From NCBI GenBank assembly GCA_030528565.1, contig JAUMYP010000001.1, forward strand, positions 1 to 64,000: 64,000 nt of DNA. Reading direction: 5' to 3'. Origin of the DNA: Pseudomonadota bacterium (GTDB lineage: Bacteria > Pseudomonadota > Gammaproteobacteria > Xanthomonadales > Xanthomonadaceae). The first letter of the stretch is position 1, and each line of letters begins with the position of its first letter. Shown piece after piece: positions 34,775 to 44,116 of the stretch. The notes under the pieces were generated by a model. It had not been told where the DNA came from. It saw nothing but the letters and a program-made list of their open reading frames with translations, and did no database searches. The translations under genes and the position numbers were made by a program.

Positions 34775-35218
34775 TTATTGAAACTGGAAGTCAGGGTTGA
34801 GGGGTTCCTCATTGTCGATTTGGATAAGGATGTCTGCGGTTTTGGTCTGCGAACCGCTGGTGACGGTGAGTCGGTATGTGGCAGCGAAGAACCCATACTT
34901 CGTGTCGGGGACACTGAATTCGGGGTTCAGGGCGTTGGGGTTGGAAACATCGTAAGGCTCTCCCGAGACACGCGACCAGACATAGCTGTAGCTGCCTGAG
35001 CCTCCCGACAACGTGATGGCGGGCCGCACACCTCGGACACCATGCAAATCTTCAGCGTTGTTGATGGTCAGAGGCGGCTCCCGTGTCCACACTTGTACCC
35101 ACTGGCCACCTTGGCGGAGCATCAGGCGACTTGCGTCCACCCACTGCCCACCTTGGCGAATCTTGACGGCAGAGGCGGGCACGAAGCTCCCGCCTTGCCG
35201 GATACGGATGCTCCCCAT
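34775..35218 (-). CDS. Virion-associated protein with RQGG repeats and Ig/PKD-like domain
   Basis: 147 residues. The N-terminal 45 contain three copies of an IRQGGxxVxAS-type unit (IRQGGSFVPAS, IRQGGQWVDAS, LRQGGQWVQV), found in small tail-tip or fibre-associated phage proteins. The rest (LSGGSGSYSYVWSRVSG ... TYRLTVTSGSQTKTADILI) looks like an immunoglobulin/PKD-type beta sandwich. Likely an adhesin cap on the fibre coded directly upstream; the start overlaps the fibre stop (TGATG). Confidence 0.65.
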   Translation of the reverse strand: MGSIRIRQGGSFVPASAVKIRQGGQWVDASRLMLRQGGQWVQVWTREPPLTINNAEDLHGVRGVRPAITLSGGSGSYSYVWSRVSGEPYDVSNPNALNPEFSVPDTKYGFFAATYRLTVTSGSQTKTADILIQIDNEEPLNPDFQFQ

Positions 35219-37815
35219 CAGGGGACAATCCAGATGTCGCCGTCCTCGACGCCTGAGGTGGGCATTTGAGCGCCTGTGAATACCCGATGAGCACTGTCAC
35301 GGATTTTGTGCCACGGTGCCCAGCTCCCGTTGTGTTTGTACCGGACGTACCGGGTATGGGCAGAGCCTGAGGTGAACGGGTATACGTCTTGCCGCACCCA
35401 CAGTGCGTTGTGGGCAATAACTTGCCCCATCAACCAGCCCCCCAGGGGGGCGTTAGCCATGTCCGGGCCGTGATACCAGCCATTCTCGGCGGCGTTGTTC
35501 CACCCCCCATTCGGGACGTGACAATAACCCCTCAGCATGGCACGGTTCGGGTGCTTGCCGTCCAGTGCAGGCTGAAGCCCTTGGATACTGGCGACAGTGT
35601 GCTGATGGCTGGCCGCAGCAAGGTCGGGCTTGCCGGGAAGGCTGTCCCACCGGAAAGAGGATGCATCTAGCTTGGACGCAGGGTCGAAGTTACCTGCGTC
35701 CCATATGCGTCGCCAAGAGCGGAACTGCCCAGCCACTAGGTGCCTGTGATAGAGGTCCTCGGTGTGCCAAGGCGAAGCAATCTGAAAGCCGAAGCGCGTA
35801 TCCGCAGTGATTGTGCTGAATATCTGAGTCCAATCGCTGGTGGGCGTATCAACGCTCCCACTGCGCATGCTGCCTGTGGCGCTGCCTACGTGGTTAGCGT
35901 TGGGCGGAAGGTATCCGCTAGCACCCGAATCATGGCACTTAAACCTAGAAGCCAGTTCGGCGGTCAGACCGTCGATACTGTGCATCGGGTGGCGATGGCT
36001 GGCCGCAGCGAGGTCGGGCTTACCCGGCAGATGTGCCCAGTGAAACAGTTGGGCGTTGAGGCGTGCGTTCAGGGCATCCTGAAGGCCCGTTACGTTTGCA
36101 ATGGTGTGCGTATGCCCCTGCGCGGCCAAAGGCGGTTTGCCCGGAAGATTGTCCCAATGATAGGACGAGACGTTCAGTTTGGTGTCCGGGTCAAAGTTGC
36201 GGCTATGCCAGAGCTTGTCCCATGCTGCGTTGCCGTTGTTAGCCGTGCATCGGATGTAATAGTCCGCTGCTGACCAGCTGTGTGAGCTGGCAATCTGGAG
36301 TGCGTAATAATTGCTTGGGTTGCCGTGGGTGACGGACAGTAGATGCCACCAACCTTGTGCCCCGGCAGGCCAGCCGGGGCCGGGCTGGGAAGTTTGGTAA
36401 TAGCCGCTGTCGAGGCGTTGGCTGATGTCATCGACAGTCTTTATCTGACGCGGCCTCTTGTCTAGCTCCGCCTGTAAGCCTTCCACTTCTGTTAAGCGAG
36501 GCCACCGCGTAGATGTGGCCGGTTTACCATCAATGTCGCCCCAAGCGTGCCTATGTGGCGCAGGCGGGTAAGCCGCAGGCTTGCCTGTGATTTCGGCAAA
36601 GCTGTGTGCATGCACACGCGGGGCGGAGTCCGGCTTGTTGCGGACTTGCGAGCCGTAATCCACACTGTCCGCCGAGGCCAGTGCCCCCAGCCCGTGAATA
36701 TCGTGCCGCGTCAAGACCACATCGCCCACACGGCCTGCTACGGAGGTGACAGACTCAGTATTGTCCACATGCTCCCAAGCCTGACCGTTGTAGATGATTT
36801 GGTCGCCTACGCGATACTGTACGCCGCCCACGCTGCCATTACTACTGACACGGTAAAAGTGCCCTTTACGCGGGTTTGCAGGGTAAGTACCTGTGCTCGC
36901 TTGCCAAGCGCCTTGGTAGGTTAGGGCACCTGAGGCAGCAGCTTGGGCCTGCTCTGCCCAGTGCTTTGCGGAGCCTCCGACAGGCTGACCTACGGCCCAC
37001 TGCCACGCATTATGCTCATGGCCTGCTGCGGCCTGCTTATGAGCCTCTGCAGATGCCGCAGCAGACGAGGCACTCTGCTGAGCGCGTCGGGCTGCGGAGG
37101 CTGAACTCTCAGCCGCCGTGGCCGACGCAGCGGCCTCTTGTTTTGAGGCTCCGGCTGAGGTTGCAGCTACTTGTGCCTGCTGTCGAGCGTCCCGCGCACC
37201 GTCACGGGCGGCGCTGGCTGACTGTGAGGATGACTGTGCAGATGCCGCAGCGGAGGCAGCAGCAGTCGCATTCTCCGTTGCCTGCCCCGCAGCGGCTTGG
37301 GCAGCTCTTGCGGACTCCGCTGCGGCGGTCTTGGACTGGGTAGCGGCAGACGCGGAGGCGGCTGCGGAGGTCTTGGATTGCGCAGCGGCGGATGCAGAGG
37401 TAGCTGCGGATGCGGCGGAGTTCCGCAGGGTATCCCGTGCGGTGCGTACTTCGCCAAGGGCAGTCGTCACCTGCCCTCTAGCTTCGGAGACAGCCGCAGC
37501 ATTGCTGCTGGCGGACTCCGAGGATGCGGAGGCCGACTGTGCGGCCTCTTGAGCTTCATTTCGTAACGACAGGGCTGCGCTGACATGGGCTTGGGTCTTG
37601 GCGGATTCGCCGGAGAGTTCATCCGCCATCCCTGTGACTCTCTTAATCAGAGAGCGTAGAGAGGGGATGCGGTGGTCACGCTCCAGACCATCGGTGACGG
37701 TGACTTCGCCTTCAGGCTGGGAAAGAAAAGCAATGAGTTGGTTTTCACGCCGGTTCCAGCGGTCAACCAAGGCGGAAATCCGTGCAGTGATTTCCGAGAG
37801 CGAGGGGATGTTCAA
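35218..37815 (-). CDS. Second tail fibre protein
   Basis: 865 residues. N-terminal leader, then an Ala/Ser-rich helical shaft (about residues 85-290), then repeats of LPGKPxLAAxxHxH followed by IxGLxxxL (three clear copies plus one degenerate), each coded by similar DNA, and a C-terminal head with WHKIRDSAHRVFTGAQM. The repeat type is common in enterobacterial tail fibres. The start is TTG 37815, overlapping the stop of the first fibre (TTGA); no other start precedes the conserved leader. Confidence 0.85.
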   Translation of the reverse strand: MNIPSLSEITARISALVDRWNRRENQLIAFLSQPEGEVTVTDGLERDHRIPSLRSLIKRVTGMADELSGESAKTQAHVSAALSLRNEAQEAAQSASASSESASSNAAAVSEARGQVTTALGEVRTARDTLRNSAASAATSASAAAQSKTSAAASASAATQSKTAAAESARAAQAAAGQATENATAAASAAASAQSSSQSASAARDGARDARQQAQVAATSAGASKQEAAASATAAESSASAARRAQQSASSAAASAEAHKQAAAGHEHNAWQWAVGQPVGGSAKHWAEQAQAAASGALTYQGAWQASTGTYPANPRKGHFYRVSSNGSVGGVQYRVGDQIIYNGQAWEHVDNTESVTSVAGRVGDVVLTRHDIHGLGALASADSVDYGSQVRNKPDSAPRVHAHSFAEITGKPAAYPPAPHRHAWGDIDGKPATSTRWPRLTEVEGLQAELDKRPRQIKTVDDISQRLDSGYYQTSQPGPGWPAGAQGWWHLLSVTHGNPSNYYALQIASSHSWSAADYYIRCTANNGNAAWDKLWHSRNFDPDTKLNVSSYHWDNLPGKPPLAAQGHTHTIANVTGLQDALNARLNAQLFHWAHLPGKPDLAAASHRHPMHSIDGLTAELASRFKCHDSGASGYLPPNANHVGSATGSMRSGSVDTPTSDWTQIFSTITADTRFGFQIASPWHTEDLYHRHLVAGQFRSWRRIWDAGNFDPASKLDASSFRWDSLPGKPDLAAASHQHTVASIQGLQPALDGKHPNRAMLRGYCHVPNGGWNNAAENGWYHGPDMANAPLGGWLMGQVIAHNALWVRQDVYPFTSGSAHTRYVRYKHNGSWAPWHKIRDSAHRVFTGAQMPTSGVEDGDIWIVP

Positions 37816-40724
37816 GGGAGTTGTATATGTTCATCGGGGTCGGGACGCTCAGGCGGCGGCGGGGATGCTATGGGGGCTGCTCCGCCCGTACCGCCCGGCG
37901 CGAATATGTCAGAGTTGCTTCCCGGGGGATTGCCGGATTGGTTGTAGTTAGCAATGTCTACACGGAGGGTCAGGCAGGTGGTTAACCCTCGGATAGTCCT
38001 TGCCCTGAAGGCAACAGTCTGCCACGCGTCGGTGGTTGTGTATCGGACAAGATAGGTGGCGCTGTTACGGTAATTGCCGTCAATGCTTGTACCTGTTATC
38101 AGCTGCCAAGAGCCGCCGTCGTACTGCACTTCAAGCCGGATGTCTTCCCAGCCGTGGTCTGTATGCAGATTCACATGCATCTGCACGTCCATCCTGTGAC
38201 GTGCAAACCGTTTGTGGTTGTAGCCAATCCCGCTATGCGGGGATATAAACCCCGAGCACGTCGCAGACATGATGCGCGTCCCCGCCGTACTCATTGAGAA
38301 GTCCGACGCGGTGTCGCAGATGGTGAAGGGGGCATAGCAGCCGTGTCCGCAGCGGATGCGCAGGGATTCGAGCGAGAGCGCCGACCCTGTGATGTAAGCG
38401 CCGTTCACTACGCCCGAGAATCCGGCGTTACCTTGCCTGTCCACCCAGAACACGGCGTTGTTCTGGTTCTTGACCCCCGCGCCGACCCAGATAGGCCACT
38501 GGCCTTGGTTGGAGATTTCTGCACGGAACTCGGTCGGGTCGGCGATGTTGCCTGCGGAATCCAGTGTGTGTGTGCGGAACGTCCCGCCGTTGACCTCGCC
38601 CATGTTGGCCGATAGGGCGGATAGGCTTTGGCAGGTGATTTTGTCGGCGGTGACACTACCGTCCACCACCAGCTGGCCGTTGATGCCGACAGTTGTTTGG
38701 CCGTTTATATGTCCGACGATGAAGGGGACTTTGACCTGCGCCAGATGGCCACCTTGGGTGTACTGGGGGTGCACTACGGCGAATCGGTCAGCAGTGATGA
38801 TGAAGTCGGAGCCGGTTTCCGGGTTGGCCGACAGGGCAATCCCGGCAACGACAGGCGCACCATTGATTGTGCCTGCGTTGATTTTGATGCTCCATCCGGC
38901 CTGCCACTGCTGATACATGCCCGCATGCTGCCCTGCAACGACGTTGAACTCTTGGCGGATGGCTGCGAATTGTCCGTCTTTAAAGGCTTGCAGTTGGGTA
39001 CTGGCGATGGCTTCGGCCTGTTGTGCCGTTATTCGGGTCTGCCGGAGGTTGCGGATAAGTGCGCCTGTGGGGGTGTTCTCGGCGATGTCCACATCCACCC
39101 ATGCGTGGCCGTTCCATGTGCGGGTCTGGTATCGACCGGAAGCCGGAGTATAGACCCAGAAGCTGCCGACTTTGAACCCGCCTCCGGGCGCTTGTGGAGG
39201 CTGTTCGCCAAAGTAGACCGGGAAGGTGTTGACACTGAGGGTGTCCACGCGGCCTGCCAAAGCCTCACGTCGGGATGCCTCGGTATTGAGGCGCTGCTCG
39301 AACCCAGCCGCAACGGGGCTGATGCGTGCGTCGATTTCGTTCGGGACGGAATCTAACCGCGCGGAGAGTGTCTGGCGCTCACTGGCCGCTGTGGCAGCCT
39401 CGGCGGCTGAAAGCTGCTGCTGGCGCTGTATCCCGGCGATAGACCCTTGTGCTTGCACAAGGCCACTCTCCAGCGTACTGATGCTTGCGCTGAGGCCGTC
39501 TGCGGTCTGTCTATGCTGCCGCAGCGTACTGGCGATGTTGTCCCGCACCTGCGTGAGCCGCGTATCCACCGAGTTGATGCTGGCCTGTAGCTGGTCTGCT
39601 GTTTGCTCGTGCTGTTGACGCACGCCAGCGATAGTGTCCTCGGTCTGCGCGATAGTCTGCTGTAAGGCTCTGATGCTGGCTTGGGATTCGTCGGCAGCGG
39701 CCTCGATGGTCTGGAGCTGTTGAGTGACCTGCCCTTGATATGCCACCAGCTTGGAGTCTTGCTGCCGGATACTGGCATGGAGTTTGGTAGCCTCTGCTTG
39801 CAGTGTCTGTTCCTGCTGGGCACGCGCTTCATTCAACTGCACGCCGAGGCGTTGCTCTGTGGAGGCGCGTGCGGACTCTGCATCCGCCTCCACTTGGTCG
39901 ATACGCTGCGAGAGGGCTGCGCTCGTCTGACGGTTGGCTGCCGTGAACTGTGCGTGGAGTTCCTCGTGCTTGGCAGTACGTGCCTGCGTCTCGGAGGCGA
40001 TGGCCTCAATCAGCTCTGAGTACCTTGCAGCTGCGTCAGTGCTTGCTGTACGGATACGGGCGAACAGCTCAGTCACCTTAGACGCTGTGGTACGGTTTTC
40101 TTCTTCCAGAAGCTCGATTTTGCTGGAGGCGCTGGAGAGCTTGTCCCCGTAATCCCGCTTGACCTCGAAGAAATCTTGCTTGACCTCGAAGTAATCACGG
40201 GAGATGTTGTGCTGCTGATGGGAGCGCAGGATTTCTTCCGCCAAGGCTCCAGCATTCATGTCAATCAGCGGAATCCGGGTCAGTAGGTCTTGCAGGGCCG
40301 GAGAGGCCAGCACTTGGTCAATGAGGTGGTTGACGCTGGCTTGTCCGGGATTGCCGGGAGGTTTTGACATGGAGCCGCCTTGGCCGCCTGCGGCATCATG
40401 GCTTTCCTGCTGCGCGTACAGCAGTTGCAGCATGGCGGTGCGCAGGTCTTTGGCGGGCAGGTTAGCGCCGTTGCGGAAGTTGACCTCAAGGTCTGCAAGC
40501 GGGGTGAACCTCCGCAGGACGGTGATATTACCGGAGTCTGCGGGAAGCTCTACGACCGTCGGACTGACCCACTGGATGCGGACAGGTTTAACGGTATCTT
40601 CAGTCCCACCTGTAAACGCGTGGACATGCGCCTGCTTCAGATACTCGAAGGGCAGGGTGAAGCGAGGGGGGCCGTTATCACGTTGATAGACGACGTAAGA
40701 GAATCCTCGGGAAAGTTCAATCAC
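37812..40724 (-). CDS. T7-type tail fibre with GpJ-like (DUF1983) distal region
   Basis: 970 residues from GTG 40724 (T7 gp17: 553). Residues about 1-110 are the T7 fibre adaptor that docks on the tail (FTLPFEYLKQAHVHAF, DSGNITVLRRFTPLADLEVNFRNGANL). A long coiled coil follows (residues about 110-480). The distal part contains the lambda J / DUF1983 pattern (ITAQQAEAIASTQLQAFKDG, VVDGSVTADKITCQSLSALSANMGEVNGGT), normally found at the tip of siphophage tails. Looks like a modular fusion. Confidence 0.88.
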   Translation of the reverse strand: MIELSRGFSYVVYQRDNGPPRFTLPFEYLKQAHVHAFTGGTEDTVKPVRIQWVSPTVVELPADSGNITVLRRFTPLADLEVNFRNGANLPAKDLRTAMLQLLYAQQESHDAAGGQGGSMSKPPGNPGQASVNHLIDQVLASPALQDLLTRIPLIDMNAGALAEEILRSHQQHNISRDYFEVKQDFFEVKRDYGDKLSSASSKIELLEEENRTTASKVTELFARIRTASTDAAARYSELIEAIASETQARTAKHEELHAQFTAANRQTSAALSQRIDQVEADAESARASTEQRLGVQLNEARAQQEQTLQAEATKLHASIRQQDSKLVAYQGQVTQQLQTIEAAADESQASIRALQQTIAQTEDTIAGVRQQHEQTADQLQASINSVDTRLTQVRDNIASTLRQHRQTADGLSASISTLESGLVQAQGSIAGIQRQQQLSAAEAATAASERQTLSARLDSVPNEIDARISPVAAGFEQRLNTEASRREALAGRVDTLSVNTFPVYFGEQPPQAPGGGFKVGSFWVYTPASGRYQTRTWNGHAWVDVDIAENTPTGALIRNLRQTRITAQQAEAIASTQLQAFKDGQFAAIRQEFNVVAGQHAGMYQQWQAGWSIKINAGTINGAPVVAGIALSANPETGSDFIITADRFAVVHPQYTQGGHLAQVKVPFIVGHINGQTTVGINGQLVVDGSVTADKITCQSLSALSANMGEVNGGTFRTHTLDSAGNIADPTEFRAEISNQGQWPIWVGAGVKNQNNAVFWVDRQGNAGFSGVVNGAYITGSALSLESLRIRCGHGCYAPFTICDTASDFSMSTAGTRIMSATCSGFISPHSGIGYNHKRFARHRMDVQMHVNLHTDHGWEDIRLEVQYDGGSWQLITGTSIDGNYRNSATYLVRYTTTDAWQTVAFRARTIRGLTTCLTLRVDIANYNQSGNPPGSNSDIFAPGGTGGAAPIASPPPPERPDPDEHIQLP

Positions 40725-40732
40725 AAAGAGAG

Positions 40733-40750
40733 GGCGGCCCGAAGGCCGCC
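40733..40750 (-). terminator. UUCG-type hairpin between internal virion protein D and fibre genes
   Basis: GGCGGCC/GGCCGCC stem with a TTCG loop on the minus strand, followed by CTCTCTTTG, in the 32-bp gap before the fibre GTG. The T-rich tail is interrupted; partial terminator or mRNA-stabilising hairpin. Confidence 0.6.
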
Positions 40751-40756
40751 TTGGAG

Positions 40757-43700
40757 TCAGGGGAAGGGGGGAAGGTCATCCTGCGAAGGGATGTAGTCAT
40801 CATCCGGTTCTTCATCCACAGGGCTGTGAAGTGCCTTTAAGAAAGCATTGAAGCTGTTGTCATCCTTAAGCACGCCTGCGGGGTCGTGGGAGCCGTCCTC
40901 GTCGTCCTGCCATGCGTAGTCCGGGGCAGGATTCTTCCCGTCCGTGGGGAAGTTGTGCTTGATGGCGTACTCAGCGATGTTCCGCGCACCCGTGAGATTC
41001 TGGAAGAACATCATGCGCCAGAAGGTGCGGACTTGCTTCTGGTCGAGTTCCTTGTCTTTGTCCAGAATCGTGCCGATGATACCGAGGCTGCTTTGGGCTT
41101 TATTGGCGAGGTCTATCGTGGGGTTGCCGGTGAAGAAGTTGTTGTTCAGCCCTGTCGAGCGGCTGTTGGCGAACACCGGGTCGTGCCCGAGCACATCGTC
41201 CGCCACGGTATCCACGATGGCCGGAAGGAAGCTGGCAAAGCTGGACTGCGCGATGGCGTTCTTGGCAATGCGCTCTGCGGTGAGTTGCTGAGCACGCTTT
41301 TCCGGGTCGCCGATGGTGTTCAGGTACTCACGCGCCGCCCAGCCGAGGCCTGCAAATGATGCGGACATGGTAAGCATCATGTAGGTATGCCAGTCTCGCC
41401 AATGGTGTACGCCGCCGAGGACGTGCCGGGTATAGCTGGAGACAGCGAAGGTGCGGAATTGCATCAGTACCTTGCCAAATTCGTTATGCATGAGTGCGAA
41501 GGAATCTGCCGGGTCTGCCTCGGTCATCATGTGCCGTGTTGCACGGTACATAAAGGCGGATAGTGCCTCACGGGTATCAAAGTCCAACGCGTTTGGGTTG
41601 ATGTCTTGTACCTTGTTTACGTTCTTAAGGAGCGCGAACACCTTTTCCTGCTGTGCTTCACTCAGTCCCCAAGAGCGTAGGCGCTGTACGTAGCTGCGAC
41701 TGATGTTTGGCTTCTTGGCCTGCTGCATCATCTTGAGCAACATTGCATGTCCCCCGACTTTTTGCAGGTAGCTGTTGATGGGAGCCATGCCAGACATCCA
41801 GCTAGTCATCTGTGCCGCCTTGTCTACCGTGTTGTCCACGGCGCGTCCGAAAGCGTTGTCACCGAATGTCGGGGAAATCCCTCCGTCCCCTTCGGAGCGC
41901 GTGAAGGGGTTATGCAGGATGTGGTCTGTTCCGGGGGAGAACAGTTCCTCCAAGATGCGTGCGATTTCATCCGACAGCTTGCCGGTTTCGTCACGCAGGA
42001 AGTATCCCATTGGGGATGTGTGAGCCACAGCGCGGAGGAAGTTGAGCACACCGACGTGGGCAATTACCGTACCGAACTCCGCGAATTGCGTGAACCCGAC
42101 TTGGTTCATCAGGCGTGCAAAATTGGTGGCACGGAGCAGGCGAAGGAGGCGGCTGCGGAATGCTTGAGGTTCTTTCTCTGTGTTCCGGTTGAATGTCGCG
42201 TTGAAGCCGATTTCGATGCCGCGTTCAAACTTGGAGGCGTCGGCTGAGTGCTTGGACTCAGCTACCTTGGCTTGATTTTTCCATCGCTCAAACTCCGCAG
42301 CATTGCGGACATTGGCAACACGCGACATGGCCGACCACCCCGCAATGTCGCTGATGTGCCGTTCCATGACGGTGCTGATGTTGTTCTCCAGCAGGTCGGA
42401 TACGCGGACACGGACGAGATTACCGTGCTTGTCCCGTAAGTCGGCAGCGAAGTTTTCGTCCATGTCAATGCGGCGCTTGGCGCGGGCATGTTTAGATGAT
42501 TCCTCTGCCTGTGATTTGAAGCGGCTGAGGAAGCCCTCAATCTTCGCTTCGTCCGCGCCGCCGTCCTTAAGAAGCTGCCGCATTTCCTCGACATCTTCTG
42601 TACTCATCGAGCGGAAGCTGAGGCCGCCTTCGCCTGTTGTGTTTTGGTGGGCACGCTTCAGCCAAGCCTCTGCGACGGCATGGAGAACATCGTCGTCCGC
42701 CTCGTCCCCCCACGCCTTGCGGAAGGCAGGCATGAGCAAGTTTCGGACAACATCGGCGTGCTCAAGCCCCAGCTCGGAGAACAAGCGACGGTAGCCGTTG
42801 GCGGAGAAGATGCGTGGGAGGTAGTTTGGGAGTGTGTGCTCGAAGTCAAACTCCTTCAGGCCGCTGTTTACAGCCAGCTTTCGGGCTTCCTCCAGCGCCT
42901 CTTTCACAGTCTGGGCGACCGCTTGCGCCTGCGGGCTGACATCCACATCGCCGCGGACGGCGCGACCGACTTCATCTTCAAAAGCGCGGGCAGCCTTGAA
43001 GTTGAATCGGAAAATGCCATGCTCTTGTCTGTACGCCTGCCACTGCTTGCCCAACGCAATATTCACGGGAGCCAAGAGCCTCGAACGGTGGCGACGTGAG
43101 AACTCCACGGTGGACTCTTTGACATCGCTGTGGTCTTTGTAGCCCACGCCGTCCCTGTAGAACGTCATCCCTACTTTGCGCATCTCAGGAGACTTGGCAC
43201 GGTTGAATGTGGCCGAATAGTCGAAGCGGACATTCCGCATTGCCACTTCCTTATGGGCATCCTGAGCTGCCGCCTGCGACCACTGAGCTTCCAGAGGGGT
43301 TTCACTGCGTAGCTCTGGTACACCGGGCATGGGGTCATCCGGGATGCCCTTGACGCGGGCAGCGGACAGGTCACCGTTGTTTTCGGAGAGCGGGACTTCA
43401 TCGTTCAGGTGGGCTGCCACCCGGTCAGGGTCTACGGACTTGTCCACCTGAATCAGCTCGTGCCCCTTGCGTGCCCCCAAAGCGCCTGCGAACAGGAAGG
43501 AGGAACCTGCGGTAAACGCCATTTCGGTGAGGGTTTTGGAGGGGTCGTAATGCGCGGACAGCCCTTCAACGGCCACGGACGTACCTGCCGCCTGAAGCCC
43601 TGCACGGGTAAGGTTAGCAAGACGGCCTGCGCGTGCGGCGTAGCCAAGGCCGCCTGTGGCAATATCCAGCGCCATCATGACCGGGTCGGTCAGGCCGAGT

Positions 43701-44113
43701 GCCAAGTTCCCCATCAGGCCGAACTGGCTGAGGGTCTGGTCGGCCTGCTGGTTCTCGAAGGCAACCTGCTCAAGGAAGCGTAGGTGCTCCTTGCTGGTGG
43801 CGCGATAGAACAGCTCACGCTGTTGTGGGAGGATGCCGAGGTCATCCCAGCGTTTGCTGTCTTCTTCGGTCAGCCGGAAGTCGGCATCGGCCTCGATGCC
43901 CCATTCGGTGAATGCACGATGGAGAGCACCTACACCGCCTTTGACATTGGCAGCGCCGATGCCGTCCCATACGGTTGCCTTGGGTTGGGCGGCTTTTTCC
44001 TCACGCTGGCGCTTGCGTTCTGCGACGGTTTCGGCTTGGGTGCGAATCGCAGGTGGAGGCAAAGATGGCCCAAGGCTGTTTAAGGCCTTGAGCGCAGATT
44101 GAAGGTCGGACAA
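40757..44113 (-). CDS. Internal virion protein D (T7 gp16-like), short form
   Basis: Ejection protein that forms part of the channel through which T7-type phages deliver DNA. 1118 residues versus 1318 in T7. The body matches the family style (long helical protein with hydrophobic segments such as LGLTDPVMMALDIATGGLGYAA and MLTMSASFAGLGWAARE). The N-terminal lytic transglycosylase domain of T7 gp16 is not evident; the protein starts with a helical MSDLQSALKALNSLG instead, which accounts for most of the length gap. Confidence 0.85.
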   Translation of the reverse strand: MSDLQSALKALNSLGPSLPPPAIRTQAETVAERKRQREEKAAQPKATVWDGIGAANVKGGVGALHRAFTEWGIEADADFRLTEEDSKRWDDLGILPQQRELFYRATSKEHLRFLEQVAFENQQADQTLSQFGLMGNLALGLTDPVMMALDIATGGLGYAARAGRLANLTRAGLQAAGTSVAVEGLSAHYDPSKTLTEMAFTAGSSFLFAGALGARKGHELIQVDKSVDPDRVAAHLNDEVPLSENNGDLSAARVKGIPDDPMPGVPELRSETPLEAQWSQAAAQDAHKEVAMRNVRFDYSATFNRAKSPEMRKVGMTFYRDGVGYKDHSDVKESTVEFSRRHRSRLLAPVNIALGKQWQAYRQEHGIFRFNFKAARAFEDEVGRAVRGDVDVSPQAQAVAQTVKEALEEARKLAVNSGLKEFDFEHTLPNYLPRIFSANGYRRLFSELGLEHADVVRNLLMPAFRKAWGDEADDDVLHAVAEAWLKRAHQNTTGEGGLSFRSMSTEDVEEMRQLLKDGGADEAKIEGFLSRFKSQAEESSKHARAKRRIDMDENFAADLRDKHGNLVRVRVSDLLENNISTVMERHISDIAGWSAMSRVANVRNAAEFERWKNQAKVAESKHSADASKFERGIEIGFNATFNRNTEKEPQAFRSRLLRLLRATNFARLMNQVGFTQFAEFGTVIAHVGVLNFLRAVAHTSPMGYFLRDETGKLSDEIARILEELFSPGTDHILHNPFTRSEGDGGISPTFGDNAFGRAVDNTVDKAAQMTSWMSGMAPINSYLQKVGGHAMLLKMMQQAKKPNISRSYVQRLRSWGLSEAQQEKVFALLKNVNKVQDINPNALDFDTREALSAFMYRATRHMMTEADPADSFALMHNEFGKVLMQFRTFAVSSYTRHVLGGVHHWRDWHTYMMLTMSASFAGLGWAAREYLNTIGDPEKRAQQLTAERIAKNAIAQSSFASFLPAIVDTVADDVLGHDPVFANSRSTGLNNNFFTGNPTIDLANKAQSSLGIIGTILDKDKELDQKQVRTFWRMMFFQNLTGARNIAEYAIKHNFPTDGKNPAPDYAWQDDEDGSHDPAGVLKDDNSFNAFLKALHSPVDEEPDDDYIPSQDDLPPFP

Positions 44114-44116
44114 GGG

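Noticed and set aside
36876..37552. Plus-strand frames opposite the fibre shaft
   Set aside because: The Ala/Ser-rich shaft gives long stop-free antisense frames; composition is repetitive and not protein-like.
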